Both the position numbers and the translations under genes were made by a program. From Halioglobus sp. (GTDB lineage Bacteria > Pseudomonadota > Gammaproteobacteria > Pseudomonadales > Halieaceae): DNA of 46,577 nt. The stretch lies in the NCBI GenBank assembly GCA_020443425.1, contig JAGRIE010000025.1, forward strand, positions 1 through 46,577. The letters run 5' to 3'. Shown here one piece after another: positions 26,214 through 35,485 of the stretch (the first letter of the stretch is position 1; every line of letters begins with the position of its first letter). Below the pieces are notes generated by a model that saw only the letters and a list, made by a program, of their open reading frames with translations, made no database searches and had not been told where the DNA came from.

Positions 26214-27122
26214 ATGGCCAAAGCGAAAAGTCTGTGGATGAGAATCCTGAAAGTAGTGCTGGTCGTTGTCGTTATCGGCGCGGCGGTGTCGCTGTTCGCT
26301 ATATGGCGCATAGGTGCGTGGAATCTGGTATTTCCCGGCAACAGTCACGATACCGTGGCGCCGGCCATCCCGGCAGGCCTCAACTCACCCTCTGTCCTGG
26401 TGTTCTCCAAAACCAACGGTTTTCGCCATGTCGACGGGATTGAAGGTGGTGCCAAAGCCCTGCAGGCTATCACCAGCAAGCACGGCTGGGGCATGTTCCA
26501 CACCGAGAACGGGGCGGTCTTCAACGAGCAGGACCTCGCGCAGTTCGATGTCGTGGTCTTCCTGAACGCCTCCGGCGATATGCTCAGTGCAGCGCAGGAG
26601 AGTGCCTTCCAGTCCTGGCTGACGGCCGGCGGTGGCTGGCTGGGCATTCACGCGGCGGGTGACTCCTCGCACCTGGAATGGCAGTGGTATCGGGACAACC
26701 TGATCGGGGCGACATTTACTGCGCATATCATGGGCCCGCAGTTCCAGACGGCCGCGGTGGTGCTGGAGAATCACCAGCACCCGGTGCTGCGTGAGCTGCC
26801 GGATATCTGGCAGCATGAGGAGGAGTGGTATTCCTGGGAGCAGAGCCCGCGAGTCGAGGGCTTTACGATACTGGCCACCCTCGATGAAAGTTCCTATGTG
26901 CCGGTGGCGGACTTCATGGGTACACAGACTGACCTGAGAATGGGCGATCATCCCGTGGTGTGGGCCAATTGCATCGGTAGCGGAAAAAGCGTTTACGCCG
27001 CTATGGGGCACCGCGGTGACGCTTTCGAGCAGCCTCAGGTGCGTCTGCTGCTGGACAACGCCCTGGCCTGGCTGATCGACGACACCCAAGACGGGGCTTG
27101 CAGTCCGCTGCAAGCCGACTGA
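26214..27122 (+). CDS. ThuA-like (trehalose-utilisation/class I amidotransferase-like) membrane-anchored protein
   Basis: This 302-aa protein has an N-terminal membrane anchor (about residues 11-32) and then a ThuA domain. Recognisable parts are VLVFSKTNGFRHVDGIEGG, FDVVVFLNASGDMLSA, the turn GGGWLGIHAAGDSS (equivalent of the amidotransferase nucleophile elbow, without Cys), and NHQHPVLRELPDIWQHEEEWYSW. MGHRGDAFEQPQVRLLLDNALAWLI closes the fold. ThuA domains occur in sugar metabolism proteins; the reaction is not established for most. GGAGT precedes the ATG. It converges on the DUF1214-like gene with only eight bases between stops. Confidence 0.88.
   Translation: MAKAKSLWMRILKVVLVVVVIGAAVSLFAIWRIGAWNLVFPGNSHDTVAPAIPAGLNSPSVLVFSKTNGFRHVDGIEGGAKALQAITSKHGWGMFHTENGAVFNEQDLAQFDVVVFLNASGDMLSAAQESAFQSWLTAGGGWLGIHAAGDSSHLEWQWYRDNLIGATFTAHIMGPQFQTAAVVLENHQHPVLRELPDIWQHEEEWYSWEQSPRVEGFTILATLDESSYVPVADFMGTQTDLRMGDHPVVWANCIGSGKSVYAAMGHRGDAFEQPQVRLLLDNALAWLIDDTQDGACSPLQAD
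27095..27116. terminator. Perfect 9-bp hairpin at the ThuA/DUF1214-like convergent junction
   Basis: GGCTTGCAG (27095-27103) and CTGCAAGCC (27108-27116) are perfect arms around a TCCG loop, a stable tetraloop-like closure. It lies within the last codons of the ThuA gene (stop 27120-27122), and the opposing gene stops at 27131. There is no T-run. Confidence 0.6.
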
Positions 27123-27130
27123 TACGCGGC

Positions 27131-28315
27131 TCAGGACAGCGTGATCACTTCGGTCTCCAGTGGCTCGATATCGCCCTGCGGCAATTGGAAGCGCCAGAAC
27201 ATGATGCCATAGGGGCGGCCTTCCGTATCCAGCCAGTTCGGGCGCCCGGGATCGCGGTGCGCAACGATCATTTCAAAATTACCGTCTGCCCCCAGCACTG
27301 TTTGTTCGCGGTTCAGTGAAACGCTGCGCTCTTCGTAATCCAGGGTTTGCAGGAAACGGTTGAACAGCACCACGTTGGAAAAACGGCAGTCGGGAAAGCG
27401 CCCACGGATCAGCAGTGCCTGGTCCGGGCCGAGCACGAACGGCGCCATACTGTAGACATTGTCGCGGGCGGCATAGGTTATCGCATCGTGACTGTCGTCT
27501 TTCTTCGGTGGCACAAACTGGTTCGGCACGCGCGAAACCCATGCCGGGCTGTTGTCGTTGCTCATGGTGATGACGTTGCCTTTCACAAACGTCGTGACGC
27601 GGCGGATGCCCGCGGCGATATCGGTGTCGTTAGGTGTCTGTCTCGGCGGCACCGCATCCAGGTTCTGGATATCCAGCGGAATGTGGTGAAGGCGGTCATT
27701 GTTGATGCAGTGCTCGCGCTCGTAGTAGTGGCGTGATGTGATACTGGCGGCGCCTTTGCTCAGCGGCAGCCAATTGCCCTCGACTTTATCCGCGCTGACG
27801 ATAATCTCATAATCACCGCTCTCATCCGCGACAAATTGGGTGTCATTGAGCGTAGAGCCAATACCGTCGCCATCCGTGCCGGCGCCCAACTCAATCGTGA
27901 AACTGGTATAGGTAGCGTCGGCGAGATTGCCGCGAATGCGATAGCGGTGCTGGTCGTCGATAACGGCGGTGTAGTAACGCGCATCCGGGTTGTCGCCGAG
28001 CAGCTTTTTATGCTGGTTGATGAAGGCGGTGAAGAACGGTCGGGCTGGGTCTGCCTCCAGCCAGCTCTGCAGGCCGTGCATCAGCGCGTGCAACATCACG
28101 CGCCTGGCTTCGGCGTAATCCTGGGGCGTGCGCAGTTTCCATTCAGGGCTGGAAAAGGCGATTTCGAGTTCATCCAGCGCCTGTTGCAATTCCGCCAACG
28201 CCTGTGCTGCCTGGCTGTCGGCTCTGTCAGCTGCGGCCATGGCGATTGTCGGCGCCAACAGTGATCCCGCCAGGCTGCTCAGGGCAACCCCCTTCAGTAA
28301 TTCGCGTCGTTGCAT
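27131..28315 (-). CDS. Tat-exported DUF1214-like protein
   Basis: The 394-aa protein starts MQRRELLKGVALSSLAGSLLAP, a twin-arginine signal of the RRELLKG type. A long N-terminal helical region follows (residues 30-110), then segments of DUF1214 type: YYTAVIDDQHRYRIRGNLAD and, near the C-terminus, PNWLDTEGRPYGIMFWRFQLP. The function is unknown; DUF1214 proteins are often periplasmic partners in lipid or steroid metabolism gene sets. I chose ATG 28315 because GGGAG lies seven bases upstream; frame extending to 28408 lacks a signal-like start. It follows the NTF2-like gene by 40 bases, probably in one transcript. Confidence 0.78.
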   Translation of the reverse strand: MQRRELLKGVALSSLAGSLLAPTIAMAAADRADSQAAQALAELQQALDELEIAFSSPEWKLRTPQDYAEARRVMLHALMHGLQSWLEADPARPFFTAFINQHKKLLGDNPDARYYTAVIDDQHRYRIRGNLADATYTSFTIELGAGTDGDGIGSTLNDTQFVADESGDYEIIVSADKVEGNWLPLSKGAASITSRHYYEREHCINNDRLHHIPLDIQNLDAVPPRQTPNDTDIAAGIRRVTTFVKGNVITMSNDNSPAWVSRVPNQFVPPKKDDSHDAITYAARDNVYSMAPFVLGPDQALLIRGRFPDCRFSNVVLFNRFLQTLDYEERSVSLNREQTVLGADGNFEMIVAHRDPGRPNWLDTEGRPYGIMFWRFQLPQGDIEPLETEVITLS

Positions 28316-28355
28316 ATTGATCTCCCGGTTATTATTGATTGGGTTTCTGATCGCT

Positions 28356-28775
28356 CTATCTGTGGTCTGTCGGTGGGCGCTGCCCCGCACACAGTACATC
28401 GGTGACACGCTCGGTATCCATGTACTCCTTCAACCTGAGCAGCTTTCCATCGCGGAATTGGAACAGGAAATGGTAGTCATTGCTGTAGGTGCGGCCTGAA
28501 ACATGCAGTCCTTCGCTGGTGGCCTCCACCGCCACCTTGTCGCCCTCGGCAACCATCGCCAGTGCGGTGAATTTCAAGCCTGCGGGGAATACCTCGAAGA
28601 TGCCGCCAGCGCTGGCGGCAATCTGGTCGCGGTTGAAGACTCCGGAGATCAGGGTGTTGCCCATTGTCTGCACACAGCCATCATCTGCGTAGGCGTTGAC
28701 GATGTACTCGACATCACCGCGGTTCAGGGCGTCAAAAAAAGCGTCGACGAGCTGCTTGTTGGTGCTGTTTTGCAT
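28356..28775 (-). CDS. NTF2-like (SnoaL-type) small protein
   Basis: This 139-aa protein has the NTF2-like cone-fold pattern: LVDAFFDALNRGDVEYIVNAYADDG in helices 1-2, then GVFNRDQIAA, MVAEGDKVAVEATSEG and YHFLFQFRDGKLLRLKEYMDT. Members act as isomerases, cyclases, dehydratases or binding proteins for small hydrophobics. A Tyr/Asp-lined pocket cannot be judged from sequence. It lies 40 bases upstream of the Tat DUF1214-like gene on the same strand, suggesting a joint role. Confidence 0.87.
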   Translation of the reverse strand: MQNSTNKQLVDAFFDALNRGDVEYIVNAYADDGCVQTMGNTLISGVFNRDQIAASAGGIFEVFPAGLKFTALAMVAEGDKVAVEATSEGLHVSGRTYSNDYHFLFQFRDGKLLRLKEYMDTERVTDVLCAGQRPPTDHR

Positions 28776-28814
28776 GCCAGTGTCCCGCTGCCTTGTCGGC
28801 GGTATTATTGTTAT

Positions 28815-29231
28815 CTACAGCTTAACACGGCCGCGCTGGGATTTGAGTTGCCCGTGTTTTGTTTTGCTGTCCATGCGCTTTTTCTGGCTGCTGCGACTGG
28901 GTTTGGTCGGCCTGCGCGCCTTGCGCGTCGCGCCCGCCGTGCGCACCAGTTCGGCCAGCCGGGCCAGGGCATCTTCGCGATTCTTGTCCTGGCTTCGAAA
29001 GCGCTGTGCCTTGATGACAATCACGCCGTCATCGGTAATGCGCTGGTCGCTGAGCTTGCGCAGTCCCTCCTTGTAGTTATCCGGCAGGGAGGACTGGTTA
29101 ATGCTGAAGCGCAGGTGAACAGCGGAGGAGACTTTGTTGACGTTCTGCCCGCCCGATCCCTGGGCACGGATGGCCTGAAACTGGATTTCCGACAGCGGAA
29201 TACTCAGCTGGCTGGAGATTTTCAAGCTCAT
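28815..29231 (-). CDS. arfB: Alternative ribosome-rescue factor ArfB (YaeJ)
   Basis: This 138-aa peptidyl-tRNA hydrolase releases nascent chains from ribosomes stalled on non-stop mRNA. The catalytic GGQ is in QGSGGQNVNKVSSAVHLRF (about residues 24-42). The Lys/Arg-rich C-terminal tail (KARRPTKPSRSSQKKR) that enters the mRNA channel is complete. GAGAGG sits seven bases before the ATG. It lies 45 bases after the HMG-CoA reductase gene on the same strand. Confidence 0.95.
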   Translation of the reverse strand: MSLKISSQLSIPLSEIQFQAIRAQGSGGQNVNKVSSAVHLRFSINQSSLPDNYKEGLRKLSDQRITDDGVIVIKAQRFRSQDKNREDALARLAELVRTAGATRKARRPTKPSRSSQKKRMDSKTKHGQLKSQRGRVKL

Positions 29232-29276
29232 CGCGTACCTCTCATCGACTGTGTGGTGGCGGTCTGTGCTGCGTCG

Positions 29277-30461
29277 CTACCGATTGCGTCCCAGCCTCTC
29301 GTGAGCGTCCACCCACTCGTTGGTGCGTGTGACCTTGTCCACTTTTGCGGCGGCTCCCAGTGAAATCTCACCCGCGAGCACCAGTGACGCAGCGATTTCG
29401 GCCAGCTTCATGACTTTGCCGGGGCCGTAGCAGTCCATGATCTGCAGGCACTCTCTCTGCGTCGGCAGCGCTGTGCCTCCGCCATACGTGGCGACGATCA
29501 GGGCGGGCAGGGTGATGGAAAAATAGTAGTCGCCATCCCGGGTCACCTTGTTATACGTGGTGCACTGGTTGGACTCGCCGATATTGGCGATGTCCTGCCC
29601 TGTCGCCAGGTACAAGGCGGCGAGACCATTGGCGGGATGCGCGGCGTTGTTGGATGAGTTGGACAGGAAAGCACTCAGCGTGCTGATACCCTGGCCATAG
29701 TGCATCTGCTCCGGAGAGATGCGCAGGTTCTTGAGCATCACGTCGCGAGGGATAGTGATCTCAGCGGTCACGCGTCTGCCGCGCCCTTTGAGCATATTGA
29801 CCGAAGAGGTCTTTTTCTCAGTATCGAAGTTGCCCGATAAAAGGTAGTGCGACAGTCCCTTGAACTCCTTGTTGATCCACTCACAGGCGAAGAAAGTCGC
29901 CTTGCTGGTCATGTTCTGTCCTGCTGCATCACCCGTGCTGTAGTCGAAACGGGTGAACACCATATTGTGTGCGTGGTAGTGCTCGATCTCGTTCAGCTTG
30001 CCGACGGATGTGGTGGACTCGGCAATCGCTTTGATCTGTTCAAACTCTTCGTCCAGCCAGAGGCTGAAATCGCGGGCCTCCCTGGCACTGGGAAATACAA
30101 ACACCGGCGCCCGCTGCATCGCATCTCCCGATACGGTGGTGGTCACACCGCCGCTTTCCCGGATAACCCGCATGCCGCGGTTGTAACTGGCCAACATGGT
30201 GCCCTCGACCGTGGCCATGGGTACGTAAAACTCGCCTACAGCGTGTTCCCCGTTGATGAGCAGTGGCCCTGCAAGGCCGATAGGCACCTGTGCGACACCG
30301 AACAGGTTCTCGATGTTGCCGGACATCTCCCCCGGTTCGAATGAAAACTGTTTGGTGTGATCCAGTCTGGCCGGGGTGTTCTCTTCGATGAATTTCTGGC
30401 GCTCACGGATGATCTCCAGGCCGTAATCATCGTCATTCGAGCGGGGAATTTTTTTACTCAT
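29277..30461 (-). CDS. Hydroxymethylglutaryl-CoA reductase, class I-like
   Basis: This 394-aa protein has the HMGR catalytic domain. ENLFGVAQVPIGLAGPL is the dimer/HMG-CoA loop and PMATVEGTMLASYNRG holds the catalytic Glu. GDAAGQNMTSKATF contains the catalytic Lys (usual form GDAMGMNMISKGTE). KKTSSVNMLKGRGRRVTAE follows, GQDIANIGES has the Asp, and TYGGGTALPTQ is the TVGGGT equivalent. The general-acid His is probably in WVDAHERLGRNR near the C-terminus. It would make mevalonate from HMG-CoA with NADPH. This is unusual for gammaproteobacteria, which use the MEP pathway, and no other mevalonate gene is in the window. GAGG lies seven bases before the ATG. Confidence 0.92.
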   Translation of the reverse strand: MSKKIPRSNDDDYGLEIIRERQKFIEENTPARLDHTKQFSFEPGEMSGNIENLFGVAQVPIGLAGPLLINGEHAVGEFYVPMATVEGTMLASYNRGMRVIRESGGVTTTVSGDAMQRAPVFVFPSAREARDFSLWLDEEFEQIKAIAESTTSVGKLNEIEHYHAHNMVFTRFDYSTGDAAGQNMTSKATFFACEWINKEFKGLSHYLLSGNFDTEKKTSSVNMLKGRGRRVTAEITIPRDVMLKNLRISPEQMHYGQGISTLSAFLSNSSNNAAHPANGLAALYLATGQDIANIGESNQCTTYNKVTRDGDYYFSITLPALIVATYGGGTALPTQRECLQIMDCYGPGKVMKLAEIAASLVLAGEISLGAAAKVDKVTRTNEWVDAHERLGRNR

Positions 30462-30543
30462 GGGATAACCTCATAGAAATCGAGGCGTTAAAATTACGCG
30501 CTTAACCGGCAGGGGTCAATGAACGGGCACACAATGCCGGCCG

Positions 30544-32334
30544 CTACAGGTAGTCGTTGATCACACGCAGGAAGGCGCTGCCGTACTTGTCCAACTTGCG
30601 CTGGCCGACACCGGTGATATGACCGAACTCCAGCGGCGTTCGGGGTACGATGACGCACATTTCTTTCAGGCTGCGGTCGTGAAAAATGACATACGGCGGC
30701 ACACCCTGCTCCTCAGCCAGCTGCCGCCTGCATTCCCGCAGCGCCTCCCACAAGCCGACATCGATATCGGCGGGGAGTGCGGTTTTTGTCTGCTGCCGAG
30801 CGACTTTGCCGGCGGCGTCACGGCGCAGTTCGATACCCTGTTCGCCGCGCAGCAGTGGGCGGCACTTCTCCTCCAGGCGCAGCGCGCCGAACTGGGCGAG
30901 ATCAACACTCAGGTAGCCGCGGGCCACCAGCTGCCTGAATACCGAGCGCCACTGTGTATTGTCCAGTTCCTTGCCGACGCCGTAGGTCGAGAGGGTATGG
31001 TGCTCAAACTGCCGTATTTTGTCGTTGTCCGCGCCGCGCAATACTTCGATCAGGTGGTTGACGCCGAAGCGCTGGCCCGTTCGATAGACGACACTGAGTG
31101 CCTTGCGAGCTGCTTCCGTGCCATCCCAGGTGTCCACCGGTTCCAGGCAGGTGTCGCAGTTGCCGCAGGGTTGGGCGAGGGTGTCGCCGAAGTAGCTCAG
31201 CAGGCTCTCGCGGCGGCAGGAGGTGATCTCGCACAGCCCCAGCATTGCGTTCAGGCGGTGTTGCTCCGCCCGTTTGTGCTCCTCGCTGCCATCCGAGGTC
31301 GCCATCATCTGGCGCAGCTTGATGACATCCTGCAGGCCGTAGATCATCCAGGCGTCCGCCGGCTCGCCATCGCGGCCGGCGCGCCCGGTTTCCTGGTAGT
31401 AGGACTCCACTGTTTTCGGCATGTCCAGGTGCGCCACAAACCGCACATCAGGTTTGTCGATGCCCATACCGAAAGCAATCGTGGCGACGACGATGACACC
31501 CTCCTCGCGCAGAAATCGCGCCTGGTGCGTCGCCCGCAGGGCGGGCGGCAGACCGGCGTGGTAGGGCAGGGCGTTAAAGCCCTGCTGCTGCAGCCAGAGT
31601 GCAATCTCCTCTGTTTTCTTGCGCGAGAGGCAGTAGACGATACCCGCGTCCTGTGGGTGCTCATCCTGCAGGAAACGCAGAAGCTGGGAGCGGGGGTTGG
31701 TTTTGAGGGCGATGCGGTAGCGGATGTTGGGCCGGTCAAAGCCGGCGATAAACTGGCGGGCCTCGGCCAGATCCAGCCGCAGGATGATCTCTTTACGAGT
31801 GCGCGCATCCGCTGTCGCCGTGAGCGCGATGCGCGGGATTGCGGGAAACCGCTCGTGCAGCAAGCTCAACTGCAGATAGTCGGCACGGAAGTCGTGCCCC
31901 CACTGGGAGACGCAGTGCGCTTCATCGATTGCAAACAGCGCAATATCAGCCTGTTCAAACAGCGCCAGGCAGCGCTCCTGGGTCAGGCGCTCGGGCGCGA
32001 TATAGAGTAGATCGAGCTCACCAGACAACAAGTCGCGTTCTACCGCGCGCGCTTCGGCGGCGTCCAGCGTCGAGTTCAGGTAGCTGGCGCGCACCCCCAG
32101 TTGCCGCATTGCGCTGACCTGATCCTGCATCAGCGCGATCAGCGGTGATATCACCACGCCGCAACCGTGGCGCACGAGCGCCGGAATCTGGTAGCAGAGG
32201 GACTTCCCGCCACCGGTGGGCATCAGGACCAGCGCATCACCACCGTCAATGACGGTCTGGATGATGGCATCCTGCGGGTCGCGAAAGGATTCGTATCCGA
32301 AGACGGATTGTAGGATCTGCTGGGCATCGTTCAT
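30544..32334 (-). CDS. recQ: ATP-dependent DNA helicase RecQ
   Basis: This 596-aa full-length RecQ is a 3'-5' helicase acting in RecF-pathway recombination. Motif I is [16 protein letters not shown] (about residues 38-53). Motif II is [17 protein letters not shown] and motif V/VI is [33 protein letters not shown]. The zinc-binding Cys set lies in CEITSCRRE and [12 protein letters not shown], followed by the winged helix and a C-terminal HRDC domain ending near the [13 protein letters not shown] segment. It lies 82 bases upstream of the HMG-CoA reductase gene on the same strand. The RBS is weak. Confidence 0.97.
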   Translation of the reverse strand: MNDAQQILQSVFGYESFRDPQDAIIQTVIDGGDALVLMPTGGGKSLCYQIPALVRHGCGVVISPLIALMQDQVSAMRQLGVRASYLNSTLDAAEARAVERDLLSGELDLLYIAPERLTQERCLALFEQADIALFAIDEAHCVSQWGHDFRADYLQLSLLHERFPAIPRIALTATADARTRKEIILRLDLAEARQFIAGFDRPNIRYRIALKTNPRSQLLRFLQDEHPQDAGIVYCLSRKKTEEIALWLQQQGFNALPYHAGLPPALRATHQARFLREEGVIVVATIAFGMGIDKPDVRFVAHLDMPKTVESYYQETGRAGRDGEPADAWMIYGLQDVIKLRQMMATSDGSEEHKRAEQHRLNAMLGLCEITSCRRESLLSYFGDTLAQPCGNCDTCLEPVDTWDGTEAARKALSVVYRTGQRFGVNHLIEVLRGADNDKIRQFEHHTLSTYGVGKELDNTQWRSVFRQLVARGYLSVDLAQFGALRLEEKCRPLLRGEQGIELRRDAAGKVARQQTKTALPADIDVGLWEALRECRRQLAEEQGVPPYVIFHDRSLKEMCVIVPRTPLEFGHITGVGQRKLDKYGSAFLRVINDYL

Positions 32335-32430
32335 CGCGGCGCAGTATACCCCAGCTCAGCCGGTCTGGGCGTGTCCGCGATCGAATGTGACAGTAAATCC
32401 GGGAGATTGCTGCCACGCGGTGTCGGGCCG

Positions 32431-32448
32431 GGGCACCGCCAGGTGCCC
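32431..32448 (-). terminator. Stem-loop between the GGDEF/EAL gene and recQ
   Basis: GGGCACC (32431-32437) and GGTGCCC (32442-32448) are perfect arms with a GCCA loop, 56 bases beyond the stop of the GGDEF/EAL gene. There is no U-run on the minus strand, so termination would be factor-assisted or weak. Confidence 0.4.
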
Positions 32449-32504
32449 GCAGGGCGAGTGCCGGGCGCGTCAGGGCGGCTTCCGGGCAGCGATGCCAACC
32501 CGGA

Positions 32505-34823
32505 TCAGTGCGCGTTCAACTCGGCAATCTGCGCCTTGAAATACCCCGGTTCAAGCAGGGTCTTGAGTTCATCGAAGGGTACCGGTTTACTGAACAGGTA
32601 ACCCTGGATCACGCTGGCGCCATTGTTGCGCAGGAAATGGTACTGCTCCCGGGTTTCCACGCCCTCGGCAACGAGTTTAAGTCGCAGGCTGCGCGCCATG
32701 GCGATAATGGCAGTGACCAGGCTGGCGTCGTTCTGGCTCTTGTCGAAATCAATAACAAAACTGCGATCTATCTTCAGTTCGTCCAGTGGGAAGCGGCTGA
32801 GATAGCTCAGTGAGGAGTATCCGGTGCCGAAATCATCGATGGACAGCTGGACACCCAGTTCCTTTAGATGGGTCAGCGCGCGCATCGTCGTCGCCGTGTC
32901 GTCCATCATAATACCCTCGGTCAGCTCCAGTTGCAGACGCATCGGGCGCAGCCCCGTGGTCGCCAGCACTTCTGACACGCGGTCAATAAAGTTCTGGTTG
33001 AACTGCAGTGCCGACACATTGACGGACACCTTGGGCAGTTCCAGGTTCAGCGCCTGCAGTTCCACCATCTGGCGGCAGGCCTGTTCCAGGCCCCATTCCC
33101 CCAGCGCCCCGATCAACCCCATCTCCTCCGCCAGTGGGATGAACTTGAACGGTGGTACCATGCCGCGTTCAGGGTGAGCCCAGCGCATCAGTGCTTCCGC
33201 GCCAGTGACTGTGCCGGTCAGGGTGTCCACTTGTGCCTGGTAGTGGAGTTCCAGTTGCCCGGTTTCCAGTGCCCTGCGCAGTTCGTTCTCCAGTTCGAGC
33301 CGCTCCACGCCAGCGGCGTCCATGTCGCTGTTGTAGAACATGAATTTATTTTTGCCAGAGGACTTCGCGTGGTACATCGCGGTGTCGGCTGCCTTCAGCA
33401 GGCCCTCGACAGTGTCAGCCTCGCCCTGGGCGATAGCGATCCCGATACTGGGGGTGACAACGAGGTCGTGCCCCTCTATTTTGATCGGCTGTGCGAGTAC
33501 ATCGAGCAGGCGCTGCGCAACCATGCCAGCTGAATCGGCGGTGTCGAGTTGGTTGAGAACAACAGTGAACTCGTCGCCGCCCAGCCGCGATACGTCGATT
33601 TGCGAGTTGGCCTCCACATAGTGGGCAATCAGGTCGCTGTCCCGGACGCACCAGGCGAGCCGTTTTGCCACCTCGCGCAACAGCAGGTCGCCGGAGCTGT
33701 GCCCCAGCGAGTCGTTGATACGCTTGAAATTGTCCAGATCCAGGAACAACAGCGCCAGCAATTCCTTGTTGCGCCTCGCCAGGCGCAACAGCAGGTCCAG
33801 CTGCTCGGTGAACAGGCGGCGATTGGGCAGGCCGGTGAGGCTGTCATAGTACGCCAGCTTGCGCAGCCGGTCCTTGGTCTCCGTGACCTCCCTGACGGCG
33901 CGACTCAACTCCTCGTTGCGCCTTGATAATTGTGAGGTGCGCTCTTCCACCTTCATGCTCAGCAACTGGTGATCGACATCCATCCGTGTCTTATAGGTAT
34001 GCAGGCCTCCAATGATGGTGTTGAGCAGCACGGCGATTTCCTTGAATTCACCGCTTTTCTCGAGCCCGAGTGGCTGCACGGCGACGCCTGAAGAGATGTC
34101 GTCGGCCATGCGCTTGATGATGGAGAAGGGCACCGTGATCCTGCGTGCGATAAGCCTGCTGAAGACACTGCAGAGCAGAATAAACAGCATGGAGATTGCC
34201 AGTATCGCCAGCATGGACGGGAGGATTTGCTGGATCACCAGTGAGCGGCTGATGCCCAGTTGCACGTAGCCGACCACGTACAGGCTGGTGGCGCTGCGGG
34301 AACTGGCCAGTGCCGCCCCCAGTGCCTCGCGATCAATATTCTCATTCAGGGGGTTGACCACAGACAGCACCGGGATGGTCAGGTCCCAGACCAGTCCTGT
34401 TGCGGGCAGGGCGGGAGTGGCTGTGGTGCCCGCCCCCGCGAAGGGGTTCGGGTTGGAAGTGAAACTTGTCTCCAGCACGGATGTGCTGCCGCGCGCCTGG
34501 TCGAAAGAGGCCGGTTCAAGCGCCGGGGTATCGCGGCGCTGGACGCGGTTCAACTCACGCCCCGTCTGGCCGCGTGCCACTGCGTATACAATCGCCGGGG
34601 AGGAGGAGAGGAGGTCTTCCAGCGTCGCCTGCAGCTCCCGGGTGTCATTCAGATAGATCGCAATCTGCAGTTGCGGCTGGCTTTGCACAAGGTTGATGGA
34701 CTGTTCGATCAGCCGGTCACGGCTGGAGAAATACTCGCTCAGCGATACCGTCGCGGTGAGTATGCAGCCGGCCACCACGGCAATGGAAATGACCAGGGCG
34801 TTGATTTTTCCCGCTATTGTCAT
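32505..34823 (-). CDS. Membrane-bound GGDEF/EAL c-di-GMP signalling protein
   Basis: This 772-aa protein has an N-terminal TM helix (about residues 9-28), a periplasmic sensor-type region to about 195, and a second TM near 200-220. A HAMP domain and coiled segment follow, then GGDEF (RLGGDEFTVVLNQLD, about residue 414) and EAL (AEALMRWAHPERG, about 541). Both catalytic signatures are intact, including DDFGTGYSSLSYL and the KIDRSFV loop of EAL. No RxxD product-inhibition site precedes GGDEF at the usual place. The protein may make and/or degrade c-di-GMP in response to an envelope signal. It sits close to the exopolysaccharide genes, which c-di-GMP often controls; this link is inference. Confidence 0.93.
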   Translation of the reverse strand: MTIAGKINALVISIAVVAGCILTATVSLSEYFSSRDRLIEQSINLVQSQPQLQIAIYLNDTRELQATLEDLLSSSPAIVYAVARGQTGRELNRVQRRDTPALEPASFDQARGSTSVLETSFTSNPNPFAGAGTTATPALPATGLVWDLTIPVLSVVNPLNENIDREALGAALASSRSATSLYVVGYVQLGISRSLVIQQILPSMLAILAISMLFILLCSVFSRLIARRITVPFSIIKRMADDISSGVAVQPLGLEKSGEFKEIAVLLNTIIGGLHTYKTRMDVDHQLLSMKVEERTSQLSRRNEELSRAVREVTETKDRLRKLAYYDSLTGLPNRRLFTEQLDLLLRLARRNKELLALLFLDLDNFKRINDSLGHSSGDLLLREVAKRLAWCVRDSDLIAHYVEANSQIDVSRLGGDEFTVVLNQLDTADSAGMVAQRLLDVLAQPIKIEGHDLVVTPSIGIAIAQGEADTVEGLLKAADTAMYHAKSSGKNKFMFYNSDMDAAGVERLELENELRRALETGQLELHYQAQVDTLTGTVTGAEALMRWAHPERGMVPPFKFIPLAEEMGLIGALGEWGLEQACRQMVELQALNLELPKVSVNVSALQFNQNFIDRVSEVLATTGLRPMRLQLELTEGIMMDDTATTMRALTHLKELGVQLSIDDFGTGYSSLSYLSRFPLDELKIDRSFVIDFDKSQNDASLVTAIIAMARSLRLKLVAEGVETREQYHFLRNNGASVIQGYLFSKPVPFDELKTLLEPGYFKAQIAELNAH

Positions 34824-35078
34824 GGGCTTAGGGCCCCGGACCGACTGGCCGCGACACTGGCAACACTCGATGCCATCGTTGTATACCCCGGTTTGTTAGG
34901 CGCAGTCATCCAGCGTCCCGGCTGTCGCGGACCCGGCTTTGCGACAGTGGTGGCTGTACGAAAAATTCTACTTTAAAACAAGTACTTGCGTGGAAAATAG
35001 CATGAGAGAGTTGCGCAGTGCAATCGCCGATACAGCGTAGCAATACCAAGCGCTGCAGACGCCCGCCTGCAACCGGTG

Positions 35079-35348
35079 TCAGTTACTCATGCGCCTGTCG
35101 GGCAGGGAGCGTCGGTCGTTGGCAATCAGGATACTGTTTACCGTGAGGGGGAAGGTGACCGGCCTGCCGCTGCGCCGGTCGACCGGGCTGCGCGCCACAC
35201 GCTCGCGCGGGGTGCCGTTCATCGGAGGTCGGCGCAGGTGCTCATGGTCCTCCGACACATAGGTACGGGCGGCCACGGTGAACACATAGGTCGAAATCAC
35301 GACCGCGCCCAAACCCAATAAGCCGAGGGTGATGAGTACCACATCCAT
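35079..35348 (-). CDS. Small single-pass membrane protein, unknown
   Basis: This 89-aa frame has one N-terminal hydrophobic helix (VVLITLGLLGLGAVVISTYVF) followed by a basic cytoplasmic tail rich in Arg and Pro (DRRSGRPVTFPLTVN and NDRRSLPDRR). Family unknown to me. The hydrophobic profile starting at the ATG and the Arg-rich tail after it make it more plausible than a random frame. The GGGG upstream is a poor Shine-Dalgarno at long spacing. It lies alone between the sugar transferase and the GGDEF/EAL gene, on the same strand as both. Confidence 0.55.
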   Translation of the reverse strand: MDVVLITLGLLGLGAVVISTYVFTVAARTYVSEDHEHLRRPPMNGTPRERVARSPVDRRSGRPVTFPLTVNSILIANDRRSLPDRRMSN

Positions 35349-35485
35349 GACAATTAAAGCCCCATAGCCCGCTGATACGGAAAGTGCAAATGATATGCAA
35401 ATTCCGCGCCGGTTTCGTTAGTACTTAGTACAATACGAGTGACTGCGCGATGGTAGCGTCAGAAGCGGGTATCAACAACCGTGGA

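Noticed and set aside
30619-32010. 463-codon plus-strand open frame opposite recQ
   Set aside because: High-GC antisense shadow; recQ motifs on the minus strand are complete.
35426-35441. TTAGTAC tandem pair near 35430
   Set aside because: Two short adjacent copies with no clear regulatory context; likely chance.
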